In this document: positions 1 through 11,600 of the stretch, piece after piece
Numbering within the stretch: the first letter of the stretch is position 1
How the letters are laid out: each line of letters begins with the position of its first letter
Program-made: the position numbers and the translations under genes
DNA from: Rostratula benghalensis
Taxonomy: Eukaryota; Chordata; Aves; Charadriiformes; Rostratulidae
Length of the DNA stretch: 64,000 bases
NCBI GenBank assembly: GCA_013399305.1
Contig: VXAI01000092.1
Coordinates: 2,488,899-2,552,898 of the forward strand
Direction: 5' to 3'
The notes under the pieces: model-generated
What the model saw: the letters and a program-made list of their open reading frames with translations, nothing else
What the model was told of the DNA's origin: nothing
Database searches by the model: none

Positions 1-95
1 AAGGAAAGGAAAGGAAAGGAAAGGAAAGGAAAGGAAAGGAAAGGAAAGGAAAGGAAAGGAAAGGAAAGGAAAGGAAAGGAAAGGAAAGGAAAGGA
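1..95. repeat. (AAGGA)n microsatellite, cut by window edge
   Basis: Nineteen perfect copies of the pentamer AAGGA run from the first base to 95. The array is pure purine on this strand and its left end lies outside the window, so its true length is unknown. Such arrays often vary in length between individuals. Confidence 0.98.
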
Positions 96-1018
96 TCAGC
101 ATTATCCAGGTGTTACTAATATGGAAATGGATACAAATTACACTGCTAAATGGGCATTTCAGAAACAAATTTTCATGATGAAAACAGGGCTTGATTTTAG
201 TGTACCTTTCTAAAAATTGTGTAACCTGGTCGATCACTTCTGCGACAGTTAGTCTGTATTATTGCCAGAGCTGAAATTTGGTCCACCAAGGAAACCACAC
301 GTGTGGTTCTTTCCAGAACCCTGCACTTACTCCACGGAGACCACAGCTGCTGAGGGCATCTATTTTTATTCACCCTCATCTTACACAATCCGCTGGTATT
401 TATTGTGTAAAAAAACTGTGTAAAAACCAGTCAGTCTAACATGGTTTTGGTCTTTCCACAACCAACCAGGCAGCGTAGCACCATCAGGAGTCAAGGCCTT
501 GAGAGCAGACATTGTGCAGTCAAAGACCCCAGTGCCTGCAGAGCTGTTTCACATACCCTCACTCCTCTCTCCAGTTACGGTTGCTGTTGGATTGTTTATC
601 TCTTCTTAAATACGTTATCCCAGAGACGCTCCCACCGCCACCGATGGGCCAGGGACAGGTCTGTCTTGGATCTGGCTGGCACTGGCTGTTGGACACAGGG
701 GAAGATTCTGGCAGCTTCTCACAGAAGCCACCCCTGTAGCCCCTCTGCTACCTAAACCTTGCCACACAAACCCAATATGCTGCTGAAGAAGGATCTCAAG
801 GGAGAGGGTCAGAGACCAGTCATTCCATATGAAGCATCTCATATTTTGCTGCTCATCCTCCTGCCAGTGACTCCAGAGGCAGCCACAGTCAGCACCACCG
901 AGGGCTCTGCCTGCCCTTCCAGAGCTGTCAGAGCATCGCCGCCGCCCCGTTAAGGCGGACGTTTGAGCTACGCTGCACAGCCTTTGCCTGACTGAAAATT
1001 GCATACACAAATAACACA
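96..1018. other. Downstream flank of DPY19L4, no gene seen
   Basis: Single-copy-looking sequence between the microsatellite and the inferred DPY19L4 polyadenylation site. Short open frames on both strands lack family resemblance and sensible splice context. A small CpG cluster near 937-960 contains a perfect 5-bp inverted repeat (CCGCC at 942-946, GGCGG at 954-958). I see no exon of INTS8, the gene expected on this side from human synteny. Confidence 0.6.
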
Positions 1019-1036
1019 ACGGAATACAAAAATCAT

Positions 1037-1042
1037 TTTATT
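1037..1042 (-). terminator. Candidate distal polyadenylation signal
   Basis: TTTATT on the plus strand is AATAAA on the gene strand. About 15-20 bases further along the transcript comes a GT-rich stretch (complement of 1000-1018) that fits a downstream element, so cleavage is expected near 1018-1022. It is the last canonical hexamer before the flank. Confidence 0.6.
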
Positions 1043-4000
1043 ACCAGAACAGAGGAAGGAGATTAATTCATTATGAACTACATGGTTTGGAGGTTTTTTT
1101 TTCTGACAGGGAATCAGACTTCTCTAAAGAAAACATAAATGGTTTGTGTCCCAAACAAACCCCACTTTCTGGACTTGGCTTTTACTACATCTTTTTTTTT
1201 TTTTTTCCCAGAAAAAGTTTGCCACAAGAAAATATATTTATTATGTACACATTATTTTGATAAAAAAAAAAACCCTGTCCAAGACAACAAGCAGGATAAA
1301 AGGAACTGGATTCTTCAGATTTGTTATTAAATGCCTGCACATAGACAGGTTCACGTGCCACACGAACTGCTGCTCAATGCCACCATTAAAGCACCACCAG
1401 TAATTCTTCTGCATTACTGACCTAACAGAGTTTGAAACTTTGAAAGACATTGAACACCCACCTCTTTTCCATCCAATAAATAGGTAACCTTACACATCAC
1501 TCGAATGGCACAATTCACACATTTAACTGGGCTGAAATCTAATCCATCGCCAGACTAACCGTGCATTTAGGCATCTCATTGAGGTACCAAACATTTCCCA
1601 GGACCTTTAGGCATCACTAGCCCTGCATTTGGCATAGTAAGAGTGCAGCAACACAAGGGTGGTGTGTCCTTTCAGCTGTATGAATGAAGTGGAAATGGTT
1701 ACTAAAGGAACACAAACTGTGTCTTTTACAATTTTTACTTTTTTTTTTTTGTTCTTTCCCTAACGTTATTTTTTAAAAAGAGTATTAAAGGCATAATTAT
1801 TTGGATTTATGTTGAGGTATTACTTAACATCAAATAGTGCTTGTGTGTTGGAATAAACTCAGCTTTTCTTTCATCTCTAATACTGTAGTACTCTAGAAGC
1901 CATCTGTCCATCAACATACGGGGATGGTCAGATTCATCCACCATTAGCAGTAACAGAAGCTACTCATTACATTTCCAAATCATTCCAAATAGTAAACCAG
2001 GCACCTCTAAATGCAAATATAACATGTGTGCCCACGCATTCACACAACCAACCTACACATTCTCCTCTTGGGTGTGTGATTAAAGGATAGGTTACACATA
2101 GTTAACAGCAGTCACTAAGAAGTGTTTCAATGACAGCTTGTGATTCCTATGACCTGATCTCCTGGATCTTACTCATATGAACTGCCTGGGAAAGCTGATG
2201 AACAGATTTGAACATTTGAACATTTGGCTGGCAGACATCCTGCCTGCACCACTTTCTACACAAGCATCCTCTGAGGCCAGGCTATTAAGACACAGTGGAA
2301 GCTCTAGAAATCAGAGGGACAGGAATTAAAAAAAAAATCTTCACAAAAAGAAACACAAACTGAGTTTTTTGTTTGTTTAATAAAAGCTTGCAAGGCACAT
2401 GTTTCGACTGAATTGCAACATCTACAGCAAAACAGATCAAAATTTGCACAATGTTCCCCCAGCCCTTTCAGGGAGTTAACCCTGTGGCCTGGCTGAAAAC
2501 CACGCAAGGGTTGTGTGTACAGCTCCGATGTAATTATGCACTATCATTGTCCTTCTGAGGGATATCATGAAACTTACTGTTTCTTTTGCACAGAAGGTGG
2601 AGATCAGAATAGACAATAATATTTTTCCTAATCCGTAGCTGGATAAGAAATTCAAGCTTATAATTTTCTTCATAAGATATGATTCTTCCAGTCACTCATT
2701 TTTAAAATGATGCCTTTTTACTGGAACAACAGCAGTGTTTCTCCCACATAAAAGGCTCCTTCTGTTACTTAAGGCTGCTGTGCCAATGGTGCTGCAATAC
2801 AATTTTATCTAATATAAAAAGCAAGGTAAAAATCTTAAATGATTCTCCTAAAGCAGAATCAATCGAAGTATCAAGAATACATCATAAAAACTATGACACA
2901 ACTAATAACAACAACAGTCAAATAAAGTTCAACATGTTCCTTTAAACATGTATAAAGGCCAACTACACAGTTGTGCTACAACAAAGTGCTACAACGTAGT
3001 TTTCTTCAGACTTAGGGATGGCCTTGTTTGCGATTGTTTCTTACCACGTCTGCTCCACGTCTAAGTACTCAAGCTACGTCCTATGTGGTAATGTGCACAC
3101 ACAGCACTGGGGTAAAGCACAACAGGCAGTCAAGGATAGTTAAATATTGCATCTTGGCATGGCAGTCTAAGGCACGAAGCCGTAAACTATGCGACTTCAC
3201 CCACCCAAGTGCGGTTGTAACCCTGAAGTTTGCCACCCGGAATGCCTTATTGCTGTTATGAAACGGTATTCATGACTGATTAACTTCAGGTGGGTAAATG
3301 ACTGACACATAGACATACAATTCCTTGACAGTAATTCAAACAAACTTAAATTGTATAAGGAACTCTAAACTTAGTTCCAAATATTACATTTAGGCCCACA
3401 CTAGCACACACAGAGAAGGCTCCTGCAGGCTTGCTGTAACTAAGTACATACACTAGCTTCTGTCCTCACACGGTAATTGAAGTCTGAAAGAGTCCAGTGC
3501 AGTAAAACGTACACACTTGTGCACATGCAAATAAACACAGACTGTGTATGGCCAGAGACACAAGTACACTCTGCCCTCCACACAATGACTGTATTCCCAG
3601 GAAGGATATTTACTTTTAACTCCTAACTGTTCTACTGATAGATGTCTCGCAATGACCACATCCAAATAAAATGCATAATTTAACAACTTGTCAAGACTCG
3701 TAAGTCTAAAAACATAACTAAAGAGAAAAAACAGATTACAGACATGTTGACTTTTACAATAAAGCTTTTTTCCTTTTAAATCACTGCAATGGTGATCGTA
3801 GGTTTTAAAAAAATCATAGCACTACCTGTTAGTGTCAAGTAAGCAAATGTATCTGCATAGAGCAGACAGGAATCACGCATACAGACCAATATGCTGCAGT
3901 TCCTAGTCATTTCAGAGTTAAAATCTCTGAGTGTGCATTTTACCAAGTGCAGTAAAGATTGTTTTGCAGCTTTCATGTGCAGAGTGGTCTGCAGATTTTT

Positions 4001-4220
4001 CAGTTGGACGTTCATCCTATTATGTCAGACACTTTAATAAAGACATCTGAGCTCCAAAGAATCATTCCCACATGCCCAGTAGACCGGTCTCTGGGCCAGG
4101 TGTTACAAGAATCCGTAACTACAGGTAACTCTTAACAGAGGAATAACCTCATCCAAAACTTACATCCTGGGATTTTTTTTTTTCCCAGCTACACCTATGT
4201 AAGCAAAATTACCATTACCC

Positions 4221-4226
4221 TTTATT
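4221..4226 (-). terminator. Candidate internal polyadenylation signal
   Basis: Minus-strand AATAAA about 1.27 kb past the stop codon. If used, it would give a 3' UTR of about 1.3 kb. No strong GT-rich element directly follows, so it is weaker than the signal at 1037-1042. Confidence 0.3.
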
Positions 4227-5489
4227 GGATCTTCCATTAAAGATGGAAGGGCCCAGAGTTGAAATTAAAGCATCATTCATTCTCTTTAAAGTATGTCAGC
4301 CAGCAACAAACAGAATTAACAGATAATTTGTTAAGAAAAATAGTTGTAGAGGCAAAGGGGGTCCTATAAGGAAGACAAATTTAAGAGGGAAGCAAGATTG
4401 CAGAGTACTTTCCCAAATTTTCAAAGATCTCAGTGTAGTTGCATAATTGATATAAAAATAGCTATGAACAACTGTATCATTATTTATTAATGGTGGTGAT
4501 TTTAGTGTTTTAAATTACAGTTATGGCACTATTTTAATATAACTACCATGTAATAAGTTGGATGAAATGAGTATCACCCATCTCTCCCCATACAGGCACA
4601 CACACAGATATATGCACCAACACACACACAGAGGGAGTGGAACAGAGTGCAGGAGTCTCAGCAGCAAACCTAGTTGTCCTGCTACACTTGTCTAGAAACA
4701 CATGTGGCACACTGTTGTATATTGGCCCGTTCCAATGGCTGCTAAGACACACATACAGACATCCACGTTTAAGCATGGAAAAATCCTGAAGACAAGTTCT
4801 TTTCAAACTGAAGATCTGACCTTGTCAACTCCTACTGCCAGATCTAAGCCTATGCGCTTCCATCAACACGTCTCTAACGACACAGGCATCAGTGCCTTCA
4901 TCTATGGAAGCATTTGAATAAAATCTTCCATATTTGATTTGTACAAACACTATAACTAGACGTAAGATGTATGAGTGTGTGTTTGATAGCCACAGAAATG
5001 TTTATAGTGGAAGATAGGAAGAACTAAAACAACAACAACAAACAAAAACCCCAAACACTTACTTGAAAAGACTCAGGACACTGATTGCTTTCTTGCTAGA
5101 AAAGAAAAGCTATGTGACTTAAATGAGCTCTTTACATAATTTTTCTGCATTTACTGAAGTCTACCCACATCAGCCCTCTAACACTAAAGTTAGATATCTC
5201 ATTTACATGAAGATTAAGATGTTTTATAATGGGAGGAAAAATGCAAAAATGCGGAAGACCGTCACACTTTGCAGAGACTGTAAAATTGACATATTCTCCC
5301 GTTTCCTTCAAGGATGGTACCTGTGTCCGTTGATCTGTAGTTCAAAGAATTCCAGTTTGATAAAACAAAGTTGTCAATGCACTGCATGTGCACACAGGTA
5401 TCTGCAAAAATAACTTCCTTGATCAAAAGGAACTCTTCCAACTGAATTTCATTCACAATCAGTCCTCGGAAAGAAGCTTGCATGCTTTT

Positions 5490-5654
5490 TCATGACTGGA
5501 AGGATATCACAGTGTTGATTTTATATACAAAGTAGGATCTATTCCAGTATACCCGAGTGAAATAATTCACATAGGGAGAATAGTTCATTTTGATTTCATG
5601 ACAAAATCGTCCATATTTTGAGTAGGCATAACTGTCACCTTCCTCACAAACCAC
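5490..5654 (-). CDS. DPY19L4: DPY19L4 coding exon 19 with stop (residues 667-720)
   Basis: 165 bp of coding sequence, acceptor CTGACAG, ending in TGA at 5492-5490. It encodes [20 protein letters not shown], then [18 protein letters not shown] and [16 protein letters not shown]. The C-terminal INTVISFQS is identical to the human end as recalled. Two N-x-S sequons (NYS, NRS) lie in the predicted luminal domain. The exon runs on into the long 3' UTR. Confidence 0.97.
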   Translation of the reverse strand: MVCEEGDSYAYSKYGRFCHEIKMNYSPYVNYFTRVYWNRSYFVYKINTVISFQS

Positions 5655-8600
5655 CTGTCAGAAAAGAAGATCTAATTAAAATGCTGAAGATAAGTGGTTA
5701 CAGAGCGCAATTCTGTACATTTAATTTACTTCTGTATTCTGTAAATTTCATTTACAATAGACATTTAATTTCAACACTGTACAATTCCAATAAACTGGAA
5801 ATATATTCCCCTATAATTAGTTTACCCTTTGTCAGATAGCAGACATTAAAACTAGTGTACTTTACTCATACAGTAAAGAACAACGGCAGTGGAAATTATT
5901 CACATGCCCCATTTGCCCAGTTCTTCAGACCTGACCTGCACCCAGAACACCACCTCTGTAGGGAAGGAAATTCTCAATTTCCTTTTCCAGACCAATTAAG
6001 TTTGACATACCTAATGAAGACTGGAGACACACACACACACATCGCCCTGTAGATTCCAAGCAATTGACTTGAAAGTAAATTGCTTGTGTGTTTTAGCATC
6101 TGCTAACTGGTATCATCCCTCTGATGGCCCAAGTTTTCATGTGTTTTTTTAAAAGGTGGTAGGATAAACTAATGGAGAAAAATCTATCGGCTACCACACA
6201 GAAAGCTACAGTCCTTCAGCATAAGACCGCTAGAAAACATCTGTCCTGCTCTAACAATAATGATATACTCAGCCAGTGTCAGAACCAGGGTTATCTAGGA
6301 TAAACTAGGACTACAGGACATAATCTGCACCAGAAATTAATAATTCTCCTCCTCACAGACCTGTCAGCAGCATAGCAACCAGCCAATTGTCTCACTGACT
6401 TTGAGAATAAGTAAATGCTGCAGTGTCCAGCTACATAGGCACCAGCTTCTACTAGTTTAGAAAGTCTTGATCGTTTTTTCCATATGACCTAGACAATTTT
6501 TGTTAGCCAGCAAACTGGCAGTTTTGTTTCAAAACTTTCTGAGAAAATGTACTCTATCAACTTTCACCAATGAACTATGTCAACTTTCTGAGAAAAAAAA
6601 AAAAAACAAAAAAAACTTTATTCCTTTTGGTCATTTCAATATTTTTTCTACAATTAGCATTTTTAGCATCCAACCCAGTATGGACTCAGACAAAGACAAG
6701 AAGCGCAAGTGCTGCTCATTACCAGCCAACTACTCTTCTTCTAAAAATAATGAATGCTTAGTTGTCTACATTTAAATGTATATGTACCAGTTGTTTTGTT
6801 ATTTTGATTGAGATTACAGATATTCAGCAGAACAAATTTTAAGTGCAACTGTCATTGTGATCCTTCCTTTCCCCTCCTTCATCTCTCAACCAATCTTTCT
6901 ACCAGCTGTGGCTTAAACTACCTCCTGGGGCACCAACCTAACTGGAAGGCTGAACTGAACAGACTCGTAACCTCATCAGTACCAAACAGGCTGTACTGAG
7001 TTGAATGGCAGGCTGGTCCTCATCCCAGGCAGAGTTTTGGAGGAACTGTGTTTATCCATTTTAAAATGTCGTCTTTAAAGCTAGTGAAGAATGCCCTCTG
7101 AGGTAGGACTGTACTGCTTTTGTAATAACCTCTTCAGCTGTTACAGTCTTAAACATTCATATACATTTAAATGTTGTTTAATGATTGGCATAAAGGCAGC
7201 ACAGCTAGATACTGATGTACTAGAATGGATTAGGGCAGTTATAGAATAGTACAGGGTAAGATTACAGGTGTATAAAAAAGACAAACTAAAACTTAATGGA
7301 TCACTTTTAAAATTTATAAGTCTTTGCCTACGTGCCAATTGCTATCAGAAAAATACTATCAGCATTATAAGAAGATTTGTTTTAAAACAAATTATTTATG
7401 CATTCAAACATTCATTTGTTCTTACTGTTACTTACATGACCGTTAGCAATATCCAACAGATCTTTAACTCTGCATCCTCTTACAGATCCCACTTCATTGC
7501 AAATTGAATCTTCAATAATCAGAAAATTGGCTTTGTAAGATGTCAGTATCTTATAAATATCCTCTGCTGACCTCTTTGAATAGATCTGATAAATCTATAA
7601 ATTAAGAAAACATGTTAATGCAGTGCAAAATTCAATGATAAATTAAATATCTGGGAGTCAGCTGCTCACATGTAGTGGGAGTGGCACCAAACAAATAATT
7701 TGCATTGCCAGGTGGTCTTGGGGGCTCAGAAGAGCAATGTAAACTTGCATGTCATGAGGAATGTTACAAGGTCATCTTTGGAGCATTGACGTTTAGAGTA
7801 CTCCCACACACCTCAATCAGACACTTCAGTCTTACGTGATGGAAGAGTCTATAAATCACTGTTAATACACACACATTTATGGAATTGGGCACTCACATTC
7901 TCATTTCTTTTAAGAAGATCATCATCATTATACAAAGGCAAGCTCGACACCATCCAGCCGGTACAAAGCTTGATCACTCCCATTAACTGCGGGCTGCCTG
8001 CAAACACAGCAGCCACTGGAGCCTGTCGTCTGCAAAAGCAACAGCAACAAACACATCTGAGTACAGCACATTTCTCAACACAACGTTTTTAATTTTAAAT
8101 ACCATGAATCTTCTAAGGTGCTACAGTATGAATTGGAGTGCATGAAGGTATCACGGGGGGTCTAATGCTGCAGTGGCAGTAGTCTCCTTGCCAGCAACAG
8201 CTCAGACCTGCAGCAATACGGAGTTTGCAAGGAAGGTCCCCTCCTGGGGTAAGGGCTGATGGTCGTTCTCCTCCTCTCCTTGCAGTCCATGGAGCACCAC
8301 TCAGAGAGGTCCTGAGATGTATTAAACTATTGCTTTTCTGAATTCTTGCTGAATTGTGACAAAACAAGCTTGGGAGGGAGGGTAAGTAGAAGGAGAAACA
8401 ACATGATGTTGTCTTGTAAGGGAAAGATTTGTGATTATTTTCATTTGATCTCTAGGAACATATATTTAATCATCTACAAGTAAATAGTGTCATGATACAG
8501 AATAATTTTTACAAGTAATTATGTTTCTGGCTTTGGTTTTGTCTTTTGACTATTTGTATTCCTGCAGTTGTGAAAGAAAAGAGTCATTGTTACACTTTAA

Positions 8601-11600
8601 TACAGACTTTGGGCAACTTTTCCTGCAGAGAAAATTCAAAATCAATTCATTTTATCAGAGAGAAACTGTAAAGAAAATATACTGTAATAATGACATTCAA
8701 CTAAAATTCCAATATGGACATGTAAGTATATCCTTAAGGAAAAAAATAATTCCTTATTCCCATTAAAAATATGAACAGCTGCTACAAATAAGGGCAGTCA
8801 AATTGCTCTTAGCTGAGTGAATTGCAATGCGATTCACCATGATTAATTATGTACTTGAAGTGTAATATATGCAGACTAATGCAAAAGCCATTAGCTACTT
8901 GGCATTATTCCACTTGCTGCCTTGAAGAGCTACAGCAGTGACAAACAACATACACTACTATTAACAGAATGAAGAAATTGGCTGGAACACCATAATTACT
9001 TGTCTTTTTTGAAGAGGAACAGGTTGACATCAAAGACTACATAAATACAGAAAAATATCTTCTAAAAAAATACAGTTAAAGGTAAGTTAGTTATTTGAAA
9101 ACACAGGATCTAACTTTCGGAGAGGTGCAGTTCTTAATGTCCTAGTTGAAAGTTTAGATTGAATGAGGCCAGAACCCAGTTCTGAAAGTCTTGCTGAGAA
9201 GAATAACACATCTGTGAAAATAACTTGACTCAGACTTAGCTATGTGTTTGGTGCAGTACAAACTATGTAACATAGGATTTGCTGTGCACTACCCAGCCAG
9301 CCCTGCCTCTCCAGCCTTCTGCTCAAAGGGGAAGTTTGAACCAAACACGTTCCATTGCATGTTTCTTGACTGAAGTCTCTAAATCCTTACACTCGGGCAT
9401 TTCGTTTTACTGGCTTATGCACACACAAACTTCAGTGTTTCTGTCCCCTGTGGAATTACAATCAACATGAATCTTCTAACCTACTGAGAAGTTAGTGTGT
9501 GAAGCACCAAGTACCAGGATCTCCATGTTTATTTGGGAATTAGGTATAGCAATGATAAGAAATACAATTTGCTTGCATGTTCCACAATCTTCTCCTCCTG
9601 TAGTCAGTGATAAATTCTTGGTTCATTCCATTTTAAATACATGTTTCTCCTCCCATCTCCGCCTACACCGTGTAATGACTTAGCAAGAGAAAACTCAGAT
9701 TCATACAGGTAGCTTCACAAAACACTGAGATAAAAATACCCTGACATAAAGAAGTAAAATAGAAATTTAGAACTTCATACTTACTTTATCCATGTCATGA
9801 GTTCTACTGTATCAGGATCATAGAATTCTTGCAGTTCAGAAAGTTCTGTCATTATCCTGGGGAAAAACTGATGGAAACATATTTTTGGTTATTTACAGTT
9901 AAAAAAAAATAATTTAAAAAAATCTGTGGAGCATCTCATTACATGAAGGCCTTAAATAACAGAAATGGGTTTAATCTGAGTTTTCCCTCCTGATTGGTAC
10001 TTTTGTTTGAATATTTTGCAAAACACACTGTTTATACTTACCAGACAGCAAAACTTCTCCAAAGTCAGTACATTAAACACAAATTCTCATCTCTATTTTA
10101 TTAGAATACTTATAATTTAAAAATGGAACATTACCCCCTGCAAAAATTATGTGGGTCATCTGCCCCAGGCTTTCCTCAGACTTTCACTTCAGTGACTGCA
10201 GTGAAGGACAGTACACTACACTGTATGAAGTAGGATATCTCAGTTTATGCTCTTAAAAATACATTTTGGGAAAAGGAGGGATTCTGGGAAGTCAGAGAGA
10301 ATGTCATTTCCTTGAGACCAGCCCAGATTGCAAGTTTGCACCACAGCTTCTCTATCCTGTCAGCTTTGGGAAGGGGAGAGGGAGGGCATGTAAAACAACT
10401 GAGTCTTTTATTAAGATGGGCAATTTTAGAATTTAGGTTGGAAAAGACCCATTAAGATTGATTCCAAGCATTAACCTACCACTGCCAAAAACCATCACTA
10501 CACCATGTCCCTCAGCACCACTTCTACACATCTTTTAAATACCTCCAGAGATGGCAGCTTCACCACTTCCCTGGGCAGCCTGTTCCAACACTTGACAACC
10601 CTTTCCATGAAGAAATGTTTCCTAATATCCAATTTAAACTTCCCCTGGCGCAACTTGAGGCCGTTTCCTCTTGTTCTAGCACCTGTGATTTGGGAGACGA
10701 GATGGACCCCCGCCTCTCTACAACCTCCTTTCAGGTGGTTGCAGAGAATGAGAAGGTCTCCCCTCAGCCTCCTTTTCTCCAGTCTGAACAATCCCAGTTC
10801 CCTCAGCTGCTCCTCATAACACTTGTGCCCCAGACCCTTCACCAGCTTCACTGCCCTTCTCTGGGCTCACTCCAGTATCTCAACATCTTTCTTGTAGTGA
10901 GGGGTCCAAAACTGAACACAGTATTCAAGGTGTAGCATTACCAGTACTGAGTACAGGGGACCGGTCACTTCCCTAGTCCTGCTGGCCACACTATTTGTGG
11001 TACAGGCCAGGGTGCTGTTGGCATCCTTGGGCACCTATCCACTGCTGGCTCATATTCAGCCATTTTCTAAGCCTAGAGTCATTTTGAGCACTTATCCGAA
11101 GAAGGCATGACTAGAAGCTGCCCAGCCTTCAGGGGCTGAAGCATGTTCATGCTGTTGTAAATGCTAACTGGAAGCTACTGGATGCCGTCTCTTCTTGAAA
11201 TGGATAAACTTTACAGATTATGTCAGACTAAAGGGACAACTTTGAAACACCTGGAAATGAGAGCCTGCTTTTAACTGAGGAGTTTCTACTCCCATTACAT
11301 GGACAATACAGCTGTCAAGTGACAGCAGCCTACAAGCAGACATGCTAGGGTCGCACAAAACCAGCTGCTACCTGTTTGCATCAGGACTGAAAGCTGTAGC
11401 TGTGTGGTTACACATTTATACGTCTAAACTGTTCCTGGATCAGAGGATGACAGAAAGAGGGACCACTACTGCCACCCCAAGGAGAACCAGCTTCACTTAT
11501 CAACCCGAGCCCTTTGAGAGATCTAGTTAGATGAGGGACCATGCCAGACTGAGTCAAAAGGCAGTCAAGCAGAAAGATGCTGAGCTGTACACTTGGCCGT

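Larger units (their letters stand above)
1019..5489 (-). other. DPY19L4: DPY19L4 3' UTR (inferred extent)
   Basis: The sequence runs without interruption from the stop codon (5490-5492) to a canonical minus-strand AATAAA at 1037-1042. That signal is followed on the transcript side by GT-rich sequence at about 1000-1018, the usual layout of a cleavage site near 1018-1022. The region is A/T-rich with many short homopolymers, has no CR1 insertion and has no splice-like coding block. Other minus-strand AATAAA hexamers, such as 4221-4226, could give shorter forms. The stop-codon end is seen directly. The distal end is an inference from the poly(A) signal and from my recollection that the human gene also has a 3' UTR of several kilobases. 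Confidence 0.65.

Noticed and set aside
10498..10851. 117-codon minus-strand frame as a host gene
   Set aside because: The protein is the C-terminal end of CR1 reverse transcriptase and lies inside a 5'-truncated CR1 copy.
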